Positions 42,882-51,327 of a DNA stretch of 51,327 bases are shown in pieces. Made by a program: the position numbers and the translations under genes. Source of the stretch: Syntrophomonadaceae bacterium (GTDB taxonomy: Bacteria; Bacillota; Syntrophomonadia; Syntrophomonadales; DTU052); contig JAAYEQ010000048.1 in NCBI GenBank assembly GCA_012728655.1, positions 1-51,327 of the forward strand, in the 5' to 3' direction. Below the pieces are notes generated by a model. The model saw only the letters and a list, made by a program, of their open reading frames with translations. It was not told where the DNA came from and searched no databases. Position 1 is the stretch's first letter, and each line of letters opens with the position of its first letter.

Positions 42882-44192
42882 GTGAAGCTGCAGGGAACCA
42901 TGAGGATAAATGAGGCTGGTCATCTGGAGATCGGTAGAGTTGACACCCTGGATCTGGTCAGGGAATTCGGTACTCCGCTCTGGGTACTGGATGAAGAGGT
43001 CTTTCGGGAGAATTGCCGGAAGCTGAAAGAAGCCTTTGCATCTGCAGGGGACAGCCAGGTGCTTTACGCCGCCAAGGCATTGTGCACCAAGGCTATCTGT
43101 ATTCTGGTAAAAGAAGAAGGACTGGGGCTGGATGTGGTGTCCGGCGGAGAATTATACACCGCCCTGGCCGTAGATTTTCCGGTGGAAAAGATATATTTCC
43201 ACGGCAACAACAAGACCCCGGAAGAGATTGCGATGGCGGTTAAAAATCAGGTCGGGGTTATCGTGGTTGACAATTTTTATGAGATGGAACTCCTAAACCG
43301 GATCTGCCAAAGAGAAGGGCGGGAGCAGAAAATAATCCTGCGTATCAGCCCGGGGATTGAAGCTCACACCCATGAGTACATCAAGACCGGTCAAATCGAC
43401 TCCAAGTTTGGGTTCACCCTGCCTACCGGTCAGGCCCTGGAAGCGGTTAAACGCTTGAAGGATTTTCCTTTCCTGATTTATGCCGGTCTTCACTGCCATA
43501 TTGGTTCGCAGATATTTGAGATGGAATCGTTCGCCCACACCGCCGAGGTTATGATGGCTTTCGTTGCCCGGATCAAAAAGGAAACGGGGCTTGAAACCAC
43601 GGAACTGAACCTGGGCGGCGGGCTTGGAATCTATTACTATGAAGGGGACACACCGGCCCCTCCGGAGGCCTGGGTGCAGGCGGTCATGCCCTGTGTTAAG
43701 CAAAAGGCGGCCGAATACGGGGTGCCGGTACCTCGGGTATTAGTGGAACCGGGAAGGGCCATCGTGGGACCCGCCGGAACCACCCTTTACACCGTGGGTT
43801 CTTACAAGGATATACCGGGAATCCGCAAGTATATCGCGGTTGACGGGGGAATGGGGGACAATCCCCGCCCGGCCCTTTACGGTTCGAAGTATGAGGCGAT
43901 GCTGGCCAACAAAGCCAATCAGGCACCGGAGGAAACCGTATCCGTAGCCGGCAAGTGCTGTGAATCCGGGGATATGCTGCTTTGGGACATACAACTCCCC
44001 CGGGTGGAACCCGGCGACATCCTGGCGGTTTTTGCGACCGGAGCCTACAATTATGCCATGTCCATGAACTATAACCGCATTCCCCGCCCGGCGATGGTCC
44101 TGGTGGGAAATGGCCGGGCCGATCTCATCCTGCAGCGTGAAACCTATGAGGACCTGATACGCAATGACGTAGTACCGGCTTGGCTGCGATAG
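42882..44192 (+). CDS. lysA: Diaminopimelate decarboxylase
   Basis: LysA removes carbon dioxide from meso-diaminopimelate to give lysine. The 436-residue PLP enzyme (alanine racemase fold) has the Schiff-base lysine in YAAKALCTKA, the HCHIGSQIF motif, the phosphate-binding ELNLGGGLGIYY, VEPGRAIVGPAG and the catalytic Cys in GKCCESGDML. The GTG start has TTGGAG upstream. It is a single-gene unit between its own promoter and terminator. Confidence 0.97.
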   Translation: MKLQGTMRINEAGHLEIGRVDTLDLVREFGTPLWVLDEEVFRENCRKLKEAFASAGDSQVLYAAKALCTKAICILVKEEGLGLDVVSGGELYTALAVDFPVEKIYFHGNNKTPEEIAMAVKNQVGVIVVDNFYEMELLNRICQREGREQKIILRISPGIEAHTHEYIKTGQIDSKFGFTLPTGQALEAVKRLKDFPFLIYAGLHCHIGSQIFEMESFAHTAEVMMAFVARIKKETGLETTELNLGGGLGIYYYEGDTPAPPEAWVQAVMPCVKQKAAEYGVPVPRVLVEPGRAIVGPAGTTLYTVGSYKDIPGIRKYIAVDGGMGDNPRPALYGSKYEAMLANKANQAPEETVSVAGKCCESGDMLLWDIQLPRVEPGDILAVFATGAYNYAMSMNYNRIPRPAMVLVGNGRADLILQRETYEDLIRNDVVPAWLR

Positions 44193-44220
44193 TCGACAAA
44201 CATATACTTATAACTGTTGA

Positions 44221-44252
44221 TTAAGCAAGGGATTGTTCCCTTGCTTAATTTT
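44221..44252 (+). terminator. Rho-independent terminator of lysA
   Basis: A 12-bp perfect stem (TTAAGCAAGGGA, 44221-44232, with TCCCTTGCTTAA, 44237-44248) with a 4-base loop is followed by TTTT. It begins 28 bases after the stop codon. Confidence 0.9.
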
Positions 44253-44368
44253 GGGGACGCTTTCATCCGCTCTCATCCGGTTATGAATGACGTGCACAAG
44301 GTTTAACAGTAGGGTATACTTATGTTGGACAAAATACGCTCGGCTTTTTGGGAGGAATAATTTTTCCC

Positions 44369-46036
44369 GTGGATATAACACAAATCCTGTTTTTGTTTAT
44401 CGGCGGTCTGGGATTGTTCTTATTCGGCCTCCGTTTCATGTCCGATGGTCTGCAATCGGTGGCCGGAGACCGAATGCGGATGATTCTCGAAAAAGGAACC
44501 CGCAGCCCGATTAGAGGAGTCTTTACGGGTATGCTGGTAACGGGTCTGATCCAGAGCAGCAGCGCTGCGACGGTGCTCACCGTCGGGCTGGTAAACGCGG
44601 AAATGCTTACCCTGCGCCAGGCCATCGGCGTGATAATGGGAGCAAACATAGGTACTACCGTGACCGCCTACCTGATTGGTTTCAACCTGCAGGATTACGC
44701 CCTGCCCATACTGGGGCTGGGGGCTCTGATATACCTGTTCGCGAAGGTCAAAAGGACCCAGATGGTTGGACAAACACTGTTCGGTTTCGGCGTTCTGTTC
44801 TTTGGGCTGTCGCTGATGGGAACCGGGATGGAGCCGCTCAAGGACAGTCCCAGCTTTACCTCCCTGATGACCAGTATCGAAAATAATGCTTTAATCGGAG
44901 TGCTCATCGGAACCCTGACCACCATGGCTTTACAGAGCAGCAGTGCAACCATCGGTGTACTGCAGCAGCTGGCGTATCAGGGAGCCATAACCTATCACCA
45001 GGCAGTACCCATTCTTTTCGGCGACAATATCGGTACTACCATTACCGCCTTGCTGGCGGGCATTGGAACCAGCGTCGCCGCCAGGAGAGCGGCCTTGAGC
45101 CATACCCTGTTCAATACGGTAGGCACCATGATTTTCCTTCCCCTGTTCCTGATGGGTTATTTTGAAAAAATAGTTGTTTTGTTCACCAATTATTTGTTTG
45201 TTTTCCTGCCCGGCTTTACCGGCACCTGGGAGACCCTGAATATAAAACTGCAGATCGCCCAAACCCACGCTGTCTTCAATATCAGCAACACCATAATACA
45301 GTTACCGTTTGTGGCGGTGCTGGCGTTAATAGTCACGAAACTGATACCGGACCGGGAAGAAGAACTCGATCCTTACCGACCAAAGTTTATCGACCGCAGG
45401 TTCTTGAACAATCCGCCCCTGGCCTTGGCCCAGGCCAAAAGGGAGACTCTGCATATGGCAACCATGGCTTTTGAGGCTTTCAACAATGCCATTGAACACT
45501 TCTATAACCCCCGGGAGGAAACCCTGGAGAAGAGCATAGCACTGGAAGCCGGGATCGATCGGCTGGAAAGAGATATAACCGATTTCGTGGTGGTGGCCTC
45601 GCGGAAGCAGTTCTCGGCGGCGGAATCGGTCAGCGCCAATATAATTCTGCAATCCCTGAATGATATCGAGCGGATTGGCGACCACTGCGAAAACATCATC
45701 GAACAGGCGGATTATGCCCAGAAGAACCAGGTCAATTTCTCCGGAGAAGCCCAGAAGGAACTGCAGAACATAATAGAGCTGACGAAAGAGGCGTTGGTAT
45801 TGGCCTACCAAACTCTGGAAAACAACGATATCTCGGCGGCGAAACAGGTGCTTCCTATTGAAGAAAAGATAGACGAGCTGCAGGAAGCTTACCGCAAAAA
45901 CCACATTCGCCGGCTTAACGAAGGCATATGCAACGGCAGCAACGGGGCCGTGTTCCTGGATATGCTGACCAACTTGGAACGGATCAGCGACCATTGCCGC
46001 AATATTGCCCAGTATATTCTGGAGGAAGCGTCATAG
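44369..46036 (+). CDS. Na/Pi cotransporter family protein with PhoU-like domain
   Basis: A membrane protein of about 555 residues. The transport part (about 1-310) holds two inverted Na_Pi_cotrans repeats with their QSSSAATVLTVGLV and QSSSATIGVLQQLA signatures and the GANIGTTVTAY and GDNIGTTITALLAG partners. A cytoplasmic PhoU-like helical domain (about 345-555) ends the protein. Members import phosphate with sodium; the PhoU part may regulate this. GTG at 44369 is 13 bases from GGGAGG (44350-44355); ATT at 44360 is only four bases away, and the TTG at 44348 overlaps the ribosome site. The exact start is open. Confidence 0.9.
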   Translation: MDITQILFLFIGGLGLFLFGLRFMSDGLQSVAGDRMRMILEKGTRSPIRGVFTGMLVTGLIQSSSAATVLTVGLVNAEMLTLRQAIGVIMGANIGTTVTAYLIGFNLQDYALPILGLGALIYLFAKVKRTQMVGQTLFGFGVLFFGLSLMGTGMEPLKDSPSFTSLMTSIENNALIGVLIGTLTTMALQSSSATIGVLQQLAYQGAITYHQAVPILFGDNIGTTITALLAGIGTSVAARRAALSHTLFNTVGTMIFLPLFLMGYFEKIVVLFTNYLFVFLPGFTGTWETLNIKLQIAQTHAVFNISNTIIQLPFVAVLALIVTKLIPDREEELDPYRPKFIDRRFLNNPPLALAQAKRETLHMATMAFEAFNNAIEHFYNPREETLEKSIALEAGIDRLERDITDFVVVASRKQFSAAESVSANIILQSLNDIERIGDHCENIIEQADYAQKNQVNFSGEAQKELQNIIELTKEALVLAYQTLENNDISAAKQVLPIEEKIDELQEAYRKNHIRRLNEGICNGSNGAVFLDMLTNLERISDHCRNIAQYILEEAS

Positions 46037-46235
46037 GCTTTTGTCTATAGCTACAATTAATACTCCTCATTGGGTGTATCCTGTCGTCCTCGCCCACTCT
46101 CCTGTATCTTTGGCAGAGGTCGATGTTCTTCCCAAGCGCCCTTGAAACTATGGATTCTTTTTTGTATCCAACCTTGACAATGCCATTTGCCCGTCAGCCC
46201 TGCGGGCGCTCATCCCCGGGAACCGGAGTCACCGC

Positions 46236-46264
46236 TTGAATTCAGGAAAGATTTGAGATATATA
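46236..46264 (+). promoter_or_regulatory. Sigma-A promoter of htpG
   Basis: TTGAAT at 46236-46241, 17 bases, TATATA at 46259-46264 in an AT-rich stretch. Initiation near 46271 leaves a leader of 50 bases. No CIRCE element (TTAGCACTC repeat) is present, so HrcA control is not indicated. Confidence 0.55.
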
Positions 46265-46320
46265 TATTTATCGGAAAAATACCCGTTGCGGGGCCCAATA
46301 GTAATTTTGAGAGGTGTTTG

Positions 46321-48213
46321 GTGGTGGAAAAGATTCAATTCAAAACTGAATCAAAACGACTATTGGACCTAATGATTAACTCGGTTTACACCAACCGGGA
46401 AATCTTCTTACGGGAATTAATCTCCAATGCCAGTGATGCTATCGACAAACTGTATTATCGCTCTCTGACCGACCCCGAGGTGAAACTGAACCGGGAAGAC
46501 TTTTTTATCAAGATTGAGATTGATAAAGAAAAGCGGACCCTCACCGTAATCGATAACGGCATCGGCATGACCCGGGAGGAACTGGAAGACAATCTGGGAA
46601 CTATTGCCCACAGCGGCTCCCTGGCATTCATGAAGGAAAACCAGGAGGTCGAGGACATCGAAATCATCGGCCAATTCGGGGTTGGTTTTTATTCGGCCTT
46701 CATGGTCAGTAAGCGCCTTACCGTCATTTCCCGCGCCTATGGTTCCGATGAGGCCTACAAATGGGAATCCGAAGGACTGGACGGCTACACCATAACCCCC
46801 GCCGACAAGGATAGCGTGGGGACGGTTGTTATTCTGAGCCTTAAGGACAACACCGAAGATGACAACTACGACGAGTATTTGGATACTTACTGCATCAAGT
46901 CGCTGGTTAAGAAGTACTCCGATTATATCCGCTATCCCATAAAAATGGACATTGAGAAGCGACGCCCCAAAGAAGGCAGTGAAAATGAGTATGAAAGCTA
47001 CATTGAGACCGAAGTCCTCAACAGCATGGTTCCCATCTGGCGTCGCCAAAAAAGCGAATTAAGCAAAGATGACTACCATTACTTCTACCGGGAGAAGTTC
47101 TCTGACTTCGAAAACCCGCTGTGGGTTATCCACAGCAGCACCGAAGGCAAGGTAACCTATAATGCGCTCCTGTTCATTCCGGCCAGGATTCCGTTCAATT
47201 ATTACACCAAAGATTATGAAAAAGGCCTGCAGCTCTATTCCAACGGGGTTTTGGTCATGGAAAAATGCGCCGACCTCCTGCCGGATTATTTCAGCTTTGT
47301 CAAGGGGCTGGTCGACTCACAGGACCTTTCCCTGAATATATCGCGGGAGATGCTGCAGCATGACCGTCAGTTAAAGCTCATCGCTCAGAGTCTGGAAAAG
47401 AAGATCAGGAGCGAACTCCTGGCCATGCTGAAAAACGAGCGCGAAACCTATGAGAAATTCTACAAAAACTTCGGCCTGCAGCTGAAATGGGGCGTTTACC
47501 ATAACTTCGGCGCCAACAAAGAACTCCTGAAGCCCCTGCTTATGTTCTACTCCTCCCGGGAAAAGAAGCTGGTCACCATTGAGGAATATATTGCGCGGAT
47601 GAAGGAAGATCAAAAGTATATCTATTATGCCTGCGGCAAGAACATCGACAACATTGATCGCCTTCCCCAAACCGAACTGCTCAAGGACAGGGGCTATGAA
47701 ATCCTGTATCTGGTCGACGATGTTGATGAGTTTGCGCTGAAGATGCTCCACAACTACGATGGCAAAGAGTTTAAATCCGTTTCCAGCGGCGACCTGGGTT
47801 TGGAGACCGAGGAGGAGAAAGAGTCGGCTCAGAAACAGGCTGAGGACTACAAAGAGCTGTTCAACTTCATGAAGGACGCTCTCAATGGCAAGGCCAAGGA
47901 AGTGCGCCTTTCCCCCAGGCTTAAAACCCATCCGGTCTGCTTGACCAGTGACGGCGTATTGTCACTGGAAATGGAAAAGATAATAAACTCATTGCCCTCA
48001 GAACATAAGGTTAAAGCCGATCGGATTTTGGAGATCAACGGCGACCATCCCATTTTTGAGACCCTTAACAAGCTGTTCGAGGAGGATAAGGACAAGCTGA
48101 AAACCTATACTGAACTCCTCTACAATCAGGCGGTCTTAATTGAGGGCCTGACGCTTGAGGATCCGGTGGCCTTTTCCAATGCGATCTGCGATTTGATGGC
48201 GGAAAAGGCGTAG
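46321..48213 (+). CDS. htpG: Chaperone HtpG (Hsp90)
   Basis: This bacterial Hsp90 is a dimeric ATP-driven chaperone of about 630 residues. The GHKL ATP site is complete: [32 protein letters not shown] and [12 protein letters not shown]. The middle domain has [10 protein letters not shown] and [10 protein letters not shown] with the catalytic Arg, and the C-terminal dimerization domain follows. GTG at 46321 or 46324 fits GAGAGGTG (46309-46316) better than TTG at 46318. It is framed by its own promoter and a strong terminator. Confidence 0.97.
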   Translation: MVEKIQFKTESKRLLDLMINSVYTNREIFLRELISNASDAIDKLYYRSLTDPEVKLNREDFFIKIEIDKEKRTLTVIDNGIGMTREELEDNLGTIAHSGSLAFMKENQEVEDIEIIGQFGVGFYSAFMVSKRLTVISRAYGSDEAYKWESEGLDGYTITPADKDSVGTVVILSLKDNTEDDNYDEYLDTYCIKSLVKKYSDYIRYPIKMDIEKRRPKEGSENEYESYIETEVLNSMVPIWRRQKSELSKDDYHYFYREKFSDFENPLWVIHSSTEGKVTYNALLFIPARIPFNYYTKDYEKGLQLYSNGVLVMEKCADLLPDYFSFVKGLVDSQDLSLNISREMLQHDRQLKLIAQSLEKKIRSELLAMLKNERETYEKFYKNFGLQLKWGVYHNFGANKELLKPLLMFYSSREKKLVTIEEYIARMKEDQKYIYYACGKNIDNIDRLPQTELLKDRGYEILYLVDDVDEFALKMLHNYDGKEFKSVSSGDLGLETEEEKESAQKQAEDYKELFNFMKDALNGKAKEVRLSPRLKTHPVCLTSDGVLSLEMEKIINSLPSEHKVKADRILEINGDHPIFETLNKLFEEDKDKLKTYTELLYNQAVLIEGLTLEDPVAFSNAICDLMAEKA

Positions 48214-48255
48214 TCGGGAGGGCGATAAAACGACCGCATGGCGGTGTTAACGGAC

Positions 48256-48291
48256 AACGAGGGAACCCGTGAGTGGGTTCCCTCGTTTTTT
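48256..48291 (+). terminator. Rho-independent terminator of htpG
   Basis: An 11-bp perfect stem (CGAGGGAACCC, 48258-48268, with GGGTTCCCTCG, 48275-48285) is followed by six T. A second hairpin (CGGCGGT/ACCGCCG, 48292-48308) follows at once and may serve the convergent minus-strand gene, though it lacks a T-run in that direction. Confidence 0.93.
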
Positions 48292-48360
48292 CGGCGGTAT
48301 AACCGCCGGAGCCGTTTTTCATTTTTTTCTTAAATCAGCGGGTACTTCCCGATGGACGGA

Positions 48361-50313
48361 TTAATCCTCTTCCAGGTGAATCAGGAATTTCCCGGTACTT
48401 CCCTGCCAGTTGGTGTCAACCACCTCATATTCGACCCCGGCGATGCGTATCCTGGCCCCGATCAGGTTGTAGCTGGTCCCCTTGTAGCTGTAACTGGTGG
48501 GACTGAGAACAGTCACATCGTCAAAGTCTCTCCAGTTCCCGCCGGTGTATATGTAAACCGGGTTGGTGAGGCTGGTCTGCAGCAGCAGACCCTTGTTGTA
48601 GAAAAGGTAACTTGTCGGCTCTTCAGAACCGGTGGACGATTCCGAAACCTCGATTACCACCATGTTCAGGTTGGTGTCATAATCAATCTGCTTTATATCA
48701 TGGATCTGACCGTCTATGCGGCACTTAAAGGAGGAATCGAGGGTGTACTGTTTGCCGCCGATACGCACCACATTGCGTTTTACCACCAGCACCTCATCCA
48801 GGTCATACCGGATGCCATCCCTTACAATCTGAACCCGATTGACATCGTAGTACTTAGAGTTTATACGCACCTTGTCAAAGTCGGTCAGCTTACAGTAAAA
48901 GGTGAATTTCTGATCGTAGATCCTGATGTCTTCAATGGTGTAGTACTCGCCGTCGATGATCATGGTAACCTCGTACGGTTTGTAGGTCTTGTTGTCAACA
49001 CTGAAATTGCCGGAAGCATCAATGGTGACCTCGTTGAGGTAGTACCGAGTGTTGTCGATGATAAAATCAATGCGGGAGATGCGGCTCATGTTAAGCCTTG
49101 AGTTCCCGACATATATATCCTCAATATCCGACATGGTAAGGCGGTTATAGATTACCGGATCGGTTTCGGTTAGCTCCAGCGCGGTGTCGTTTTCACTCAG
49201 GATAACCCTTTCCACAATATAGTACCGGTTGCCCGGGGCAATGACGACCGAATTGTCGCGAAGGTCAATCTCTTTTCCATCTACCCTGACCGTGTACTGG
49301 TCGACGATTTCCATATCGTAGAGGTAGTAATCGCCGTAAGCCCGTCCAACGTAAAGCTTAACGTATTCCGGGTTATACCGCAGTTCGCCCAGAACCAAAC
49401 GGTTAAGCCGCATGGATTCAGGAACCACCACCAGGTTGCTGCCGGATATGGCGAAGCTTTTAACCACATAACGGTTATTATTTACGATCAGGTCGGGGTA
49501 GCCGGCACCGGCCTTCAATGAATAGATATAGGCGTTATTATTGACGAGGAGGAAATTGTCCGTGTATCTGAGGTTGGTTATCCGGACCTCGTCGAATCCA
49601 ATTTTAAAGTACACCGGTGTGGTCAGGTAATCATAAGTGCGGCCGCCCACAACGATTCGGCTTAGAATCCCCGAACCCGAAACGGGAGCAGTATCAAGTT
49701 TCTTGGAGAAATTGCTGAGCATGGTGCAGGCCTGAGCGCGGGTGACCAAGTTAAACGGCCTGAAGGTTCCGTCATTATAACCGGTGATCAATCCCAGATT
49801 GTAGGCCGCTATAATGTAATCACGATAAATGCTGTTTTGTACATCGGATTTGTCGGCAAAGGTTATGGTACCGCTGCTGGGGGACTGCCCCAGGGCCCTT
49901 ACCATCATGGCGGCGGCCTCGCTGCGTTTCAAGGCCTGATCGGGTTTAAAGGTGCCGGAGTACTCGCTTTTCACCACAATGCCCTCACTCACGGCCCGGT
50001 TAATCAGGTCCCGGGCCCAGTGATTCTTGATATCGCTGAAGCTGTCGGTTCCCGAAGTGGACCCTTTTAGCCCTCTAATGTTCATGATTATGGTCACGAA
50101 TTCAGCCCGGCTGATCGTGCGGTCGGGGCGAAAGGTGTTGTCGGTATAGCCTTTTATGTACCCCTCGTTTACCAGGGCATTGATATACGGTTCCGCCCAG
50201 TGCCCCTTAATGTCAGTAAAGGCGGCGGCCGTCACCCCGGCAACCGGAGCCAGCACAAACAGGGCGATTGCCAGACCCACCAAAAGCAACCTCACTCTAG
50301 TTTGTTTCAGCAT
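48361..50313 (-). CDS. S-layer homology domain surface protein
   Basis: A 650-residue secreted protein. After a signal peptide (about 1-30, ending near GVTAAA) come three SLH domains: FTDIKGHWAEPYINAL...GYTDNTFRPDRTISRAEF, FSDIKNHWARDLINRA...GTFKPDQALKRSEA and a third with YNDGTFRPFNLVTRAQA. SLH domains anchor proteins to pyruvylated secondary cell-wall polymer. The remaining 430 residues are beta-rich and repetitive, with recurring V-x-I plus G/D-x-x-Y-x-L/V-x-E/D-V segments and no recognized enzyme domain. ATG at 50313 has AAGGGGG upstream; GTG at 50346 is in frame but adds a charged leader. It may be an S-layer or structural wall protein. Confidence 0.9.
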   Translation of the reverse strand: MLKQTRVRLLLVGLAIALFVLAPVAGVTAAAFTDIKGHWAEPYINALVNEGYIKGYTDNTFRPDRTISRAEFVTIIMNIRGLKGSTSGTDSFSDIKNHWARDLINRAVSEGIVVKSEYSGTFKPDQALKRSEAAAMMVRALGQSPSSGTITFADKSDVQNSIYRDYIIAAYNLGLITGYNDGTFRPFNLVTRAQACTMLSNFSKKLDTAPVSGSGILSRIVVGGRTYDYLTTPVYFKIGFDEVRITNLRYTDNFLLVNNNAYIYSLKAGAGYPDLIVNNNRYVVKSFAISGSNLVVVPESMRLNRLVLGELRYNPEYVKLYVGRAYGDYYLYDMEIVDQYTVRVDGKEIDLRDNSVVIAPGNRYYIVERVILSENDTALELTETDPVIYNRLTMSDIEDIYVGNSRLNMSRISRIDFIIDNTRYYLNEVTIDASGNFSVDNKTYKPYEVTMIIDGEYYTIEDIRIYDQKFTFYCKLTDFDKVRINSKYYDVNRVQIVRDGIRYDLDEVLVVKRNVVRIGGKQYTLDSSFKCRIDGQIHDIKQIDYDTNLNMVVIEVSESSTGSEEPTSYLFYNKGLLLQTSLTNPVYIYTGGNWRDFDDVTVLSPTSYSYKGTSYNLIGARIRIAGVEYEVVDTNWQGSTGKFLIHLEED

Positions 50314-50437
50314 TACGCTTATAACCCCCTTGTTCCTTTTGATCACTTTATTTATGATAATACGTTACCAAACCGACGGTTCTTTCGCCAGTAAATGACA
50401 ACGCCGCCGGATATTGACAATACAGTGGTTCAAGCCG

Positions 50438-50950
50438 CTACCTTTCTGAGGCTCGTTTCTGCGGCCGGATCTCCGGGTGCACCCGTTCCAGGGTTTCTGC
50501 AGCCTCCGGCTGGGAGTAGTGGATACAGCGGCCCAGGTAGAGCTTTTCCCAGGATTTCCAGTGGTGAGCGTAATCCTCCTTGCTGATCCAGTCGGGGATT
50601 TGGCGAGCCGTGGCCTGCAGACCGGCGCTGACTGCATTCATAATCAGCTCTTCCAGATGGAAACACCCCTCGGAGTTGATAAGGGCCTGTTTGACCGCGC
50701 GGCTGAAACCGGGGCCGATCTTGGCACCGATCAGCTTTTTAATGGATTTCATGCCTTCTTTGCAGATGGGGAAGGGAGTGTTAAGTGCTTCCGCGTGGGC
50801 TTCTATGATCTCGCCGTTGAAAAAATCGATCACCATATCCACTTTCAGGTGATGCAGGTCGTCTTTTAACTCCCCCTCCACCCGGTATCCCCGGTTGGGT
50901 ATATCGGTACACCTTACTACCACTTCGCGGACGTAGGACAACACTATCAT
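50438..50950 (-). CDS. DUF2889 family protein
   Basis: This 170-residue soluble protein has segments VEGELKDDLHHLKVDMVIDFFNGEIIEAHAEALNTPFPIC and IGAKIGPGFSRAVKQAL...GCFHLEELI, characteristic of DUF2889. The invariant Cys, His and Glu residues suggest a possible metal or catalytic site, but no function is established. AGAAGGG abuts the ATG, so GTG or TTG two or three codons later may be the true start. On the minus strand TATACT (51027-51022) with TGG upstream gives a possible extended -10. Confidence 0.8.
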   Translation of the reverse strand: MIVLSYVREVVVRCTDIPNRGYRVEGELKDDLHHLKVDMVIDFFNGEIIEAHAEALNTPFPICKEGMKSIKKLIGAKIGPGFSRAVKQALINSEGCFHLEELIMNAVSAGLQATARQIPDWISKEDYAHHWKSWEKLYLGRCIHYSQPEAAETLERVHPEIRPQKRASER

Positions 50951-51056
50951 CCCTTCTGTACATTTGAATTTGACAACAGGTCGGGAGGTGCGCCATACCC
51001 AGTTCGTACCTGTTTAATATAAGTATACCAGCAACCCAATTTAAGGGATAGGCCGG

Positions 51057-51085
51057 TTGGGTAAGTAAAGGTACTGTGATATAAT
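51057..51085 (+). promoter_or_regulatory. Sigma-A promoter of the DHH-family gene
   Basis: TTGGGT at 51057-51062, 17 bases, TATAAT at 51080-51085, with TGA directly upstream completing an extended -10. Initiation near 51092 leaves a leader of about 24 bases containing GGGGAGAAG. Confidence 0.75.
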
Positions 51086-51115
51086 GCGGGTATCTGAACG
51101 GGGGAGAAGAAAGAT

Positions 51116-51327
51116 TTGGACATAATCACTTCTCATAACAGCCTTGATTTTGACGGCCTGGCCGCCATGGTGGCGGCGTCAAAGCTGTTTCCACATGCTA
51201 TTCCGATAATACCGGGTACCCTGTCCAAGAACGTGCGCCGTTTCATGGGACTCTATAAAGACAGCCTGGCGTTCCGGAGCCCTCGTGAAATCAATTTGGA
51301 TGCGGTGGAGCGGGTTATTCTGGTGGA
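51116..51327 (+). CDS. DHH-family phosphoesterase, 5' part (possible tRNA nucleotidyltransferase fusion)
   Basis: Only the first 70 residues lie inside the window. They read like the N-terminus of DHH phosphoesterases: IITSHNSLDFDGLAAMVAASKLFPHAIPIIPG. Proteins with this start in Clostridia are often long fusions of DHH, CBS and CCA-adding/poly(A) polymerase domains. Whether that is so here cannot be seen. The TTG start has GGGGAGAAG about ten bases upstream and a good promoter. The gene runs off the window edge. Confidence 0.8.
   Translation, partial: MDIITSHNSLDFDGLAAMVAASKLFPHAIPIIPGTLSKNVRRFMGLYKDSLAFRSPREINLDAVERVILV

Noticed and set aside
46037-46235. Riboswitch or CIRCE element upstream of htpG
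   Set aside because: Short GC-rich hairpins occur, but no known riboswitch core or CIRCE repeat could be recognized.

Overview
The window looks like the chromosome of an anaerobic, endospore-forming member of the Firmicutes (Clostridia), most likely of the Syntrophomonas/Desulfotomaculum/Pelotomaculum kind. The evidence is the block of core sporulation genes in their classical order (spoIVB-spo0A; spoIIM-xerD-deoB-pdp-dacF-spoIIAA-spoIIAB-sigF; spoVAD-spoVAE), strong Shine-Dalgarno sites, frequent TTG and GTG starts, and an OLE RNA gene. The genus is an inference. Nearly all genes read on the + strand. No tRNA, rRNA, insertion sequence or phage gene was seen.

Region 1 (1-12.4 kb): an EF-G-like GTPase with its own terminator is followed by a roughly 580-nt structured RNA that I identify as OLE RNA, from a perfect 13-bp closing stem, an extended -10 promoter and the gene order. 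Behind it come oapA (the membrane partner of OLE), dxs, tlyA, nadK, a YtqB/MnmM-type methyltransferase, argR, recN, spoIVB and spo0A. dxs appears to start at an ATT codon.

Region 2 (12.7-29.4 kb): steA-steB with two glycosyltransferase genes, an M20 peptidase, a DUF3866 protein, nudF, an endonuclease-Q-like PHP protein, a ComB-like protein and spoIIM. A small membrane protein, xerD, the nucleoside-catabolism pair deoB-pdp, dacF and the spoIIA operon follow. A good sigma-H promoter lies between dacF and spoIIAA.

Region 3 (29.4-34.7 kb): an accessory island sits between sigF and spoVAD, where many Clostridia carry spoVAC. It has two DNRLRE-type proteins, one fused to a methyltransferase, two divergent family-2 glycosyltransferases and a nucleotide-sugar epimerase. 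The divergent promoter region carries two sigma-K-like sites facing opposite ways. I propose, as inference, that this is a late-sporulation surface-decoration locus.

Region 4 (34.7-51.3 kb): a sigma-G promoter drives spoVAD and spoVAE, followed by three overlapping genes of the acyl-CoA dehydratase activase family. Then come a TrpB2-type tryptophan synthase beta chain, a patatin phospholipase, lysA with a terminator-like leader, a Na/Pi cotransporter, htpG, a large S-layer-homology protein and a DUF2889 protein on the minus strand, and the 5' end of a DHH-family gene.
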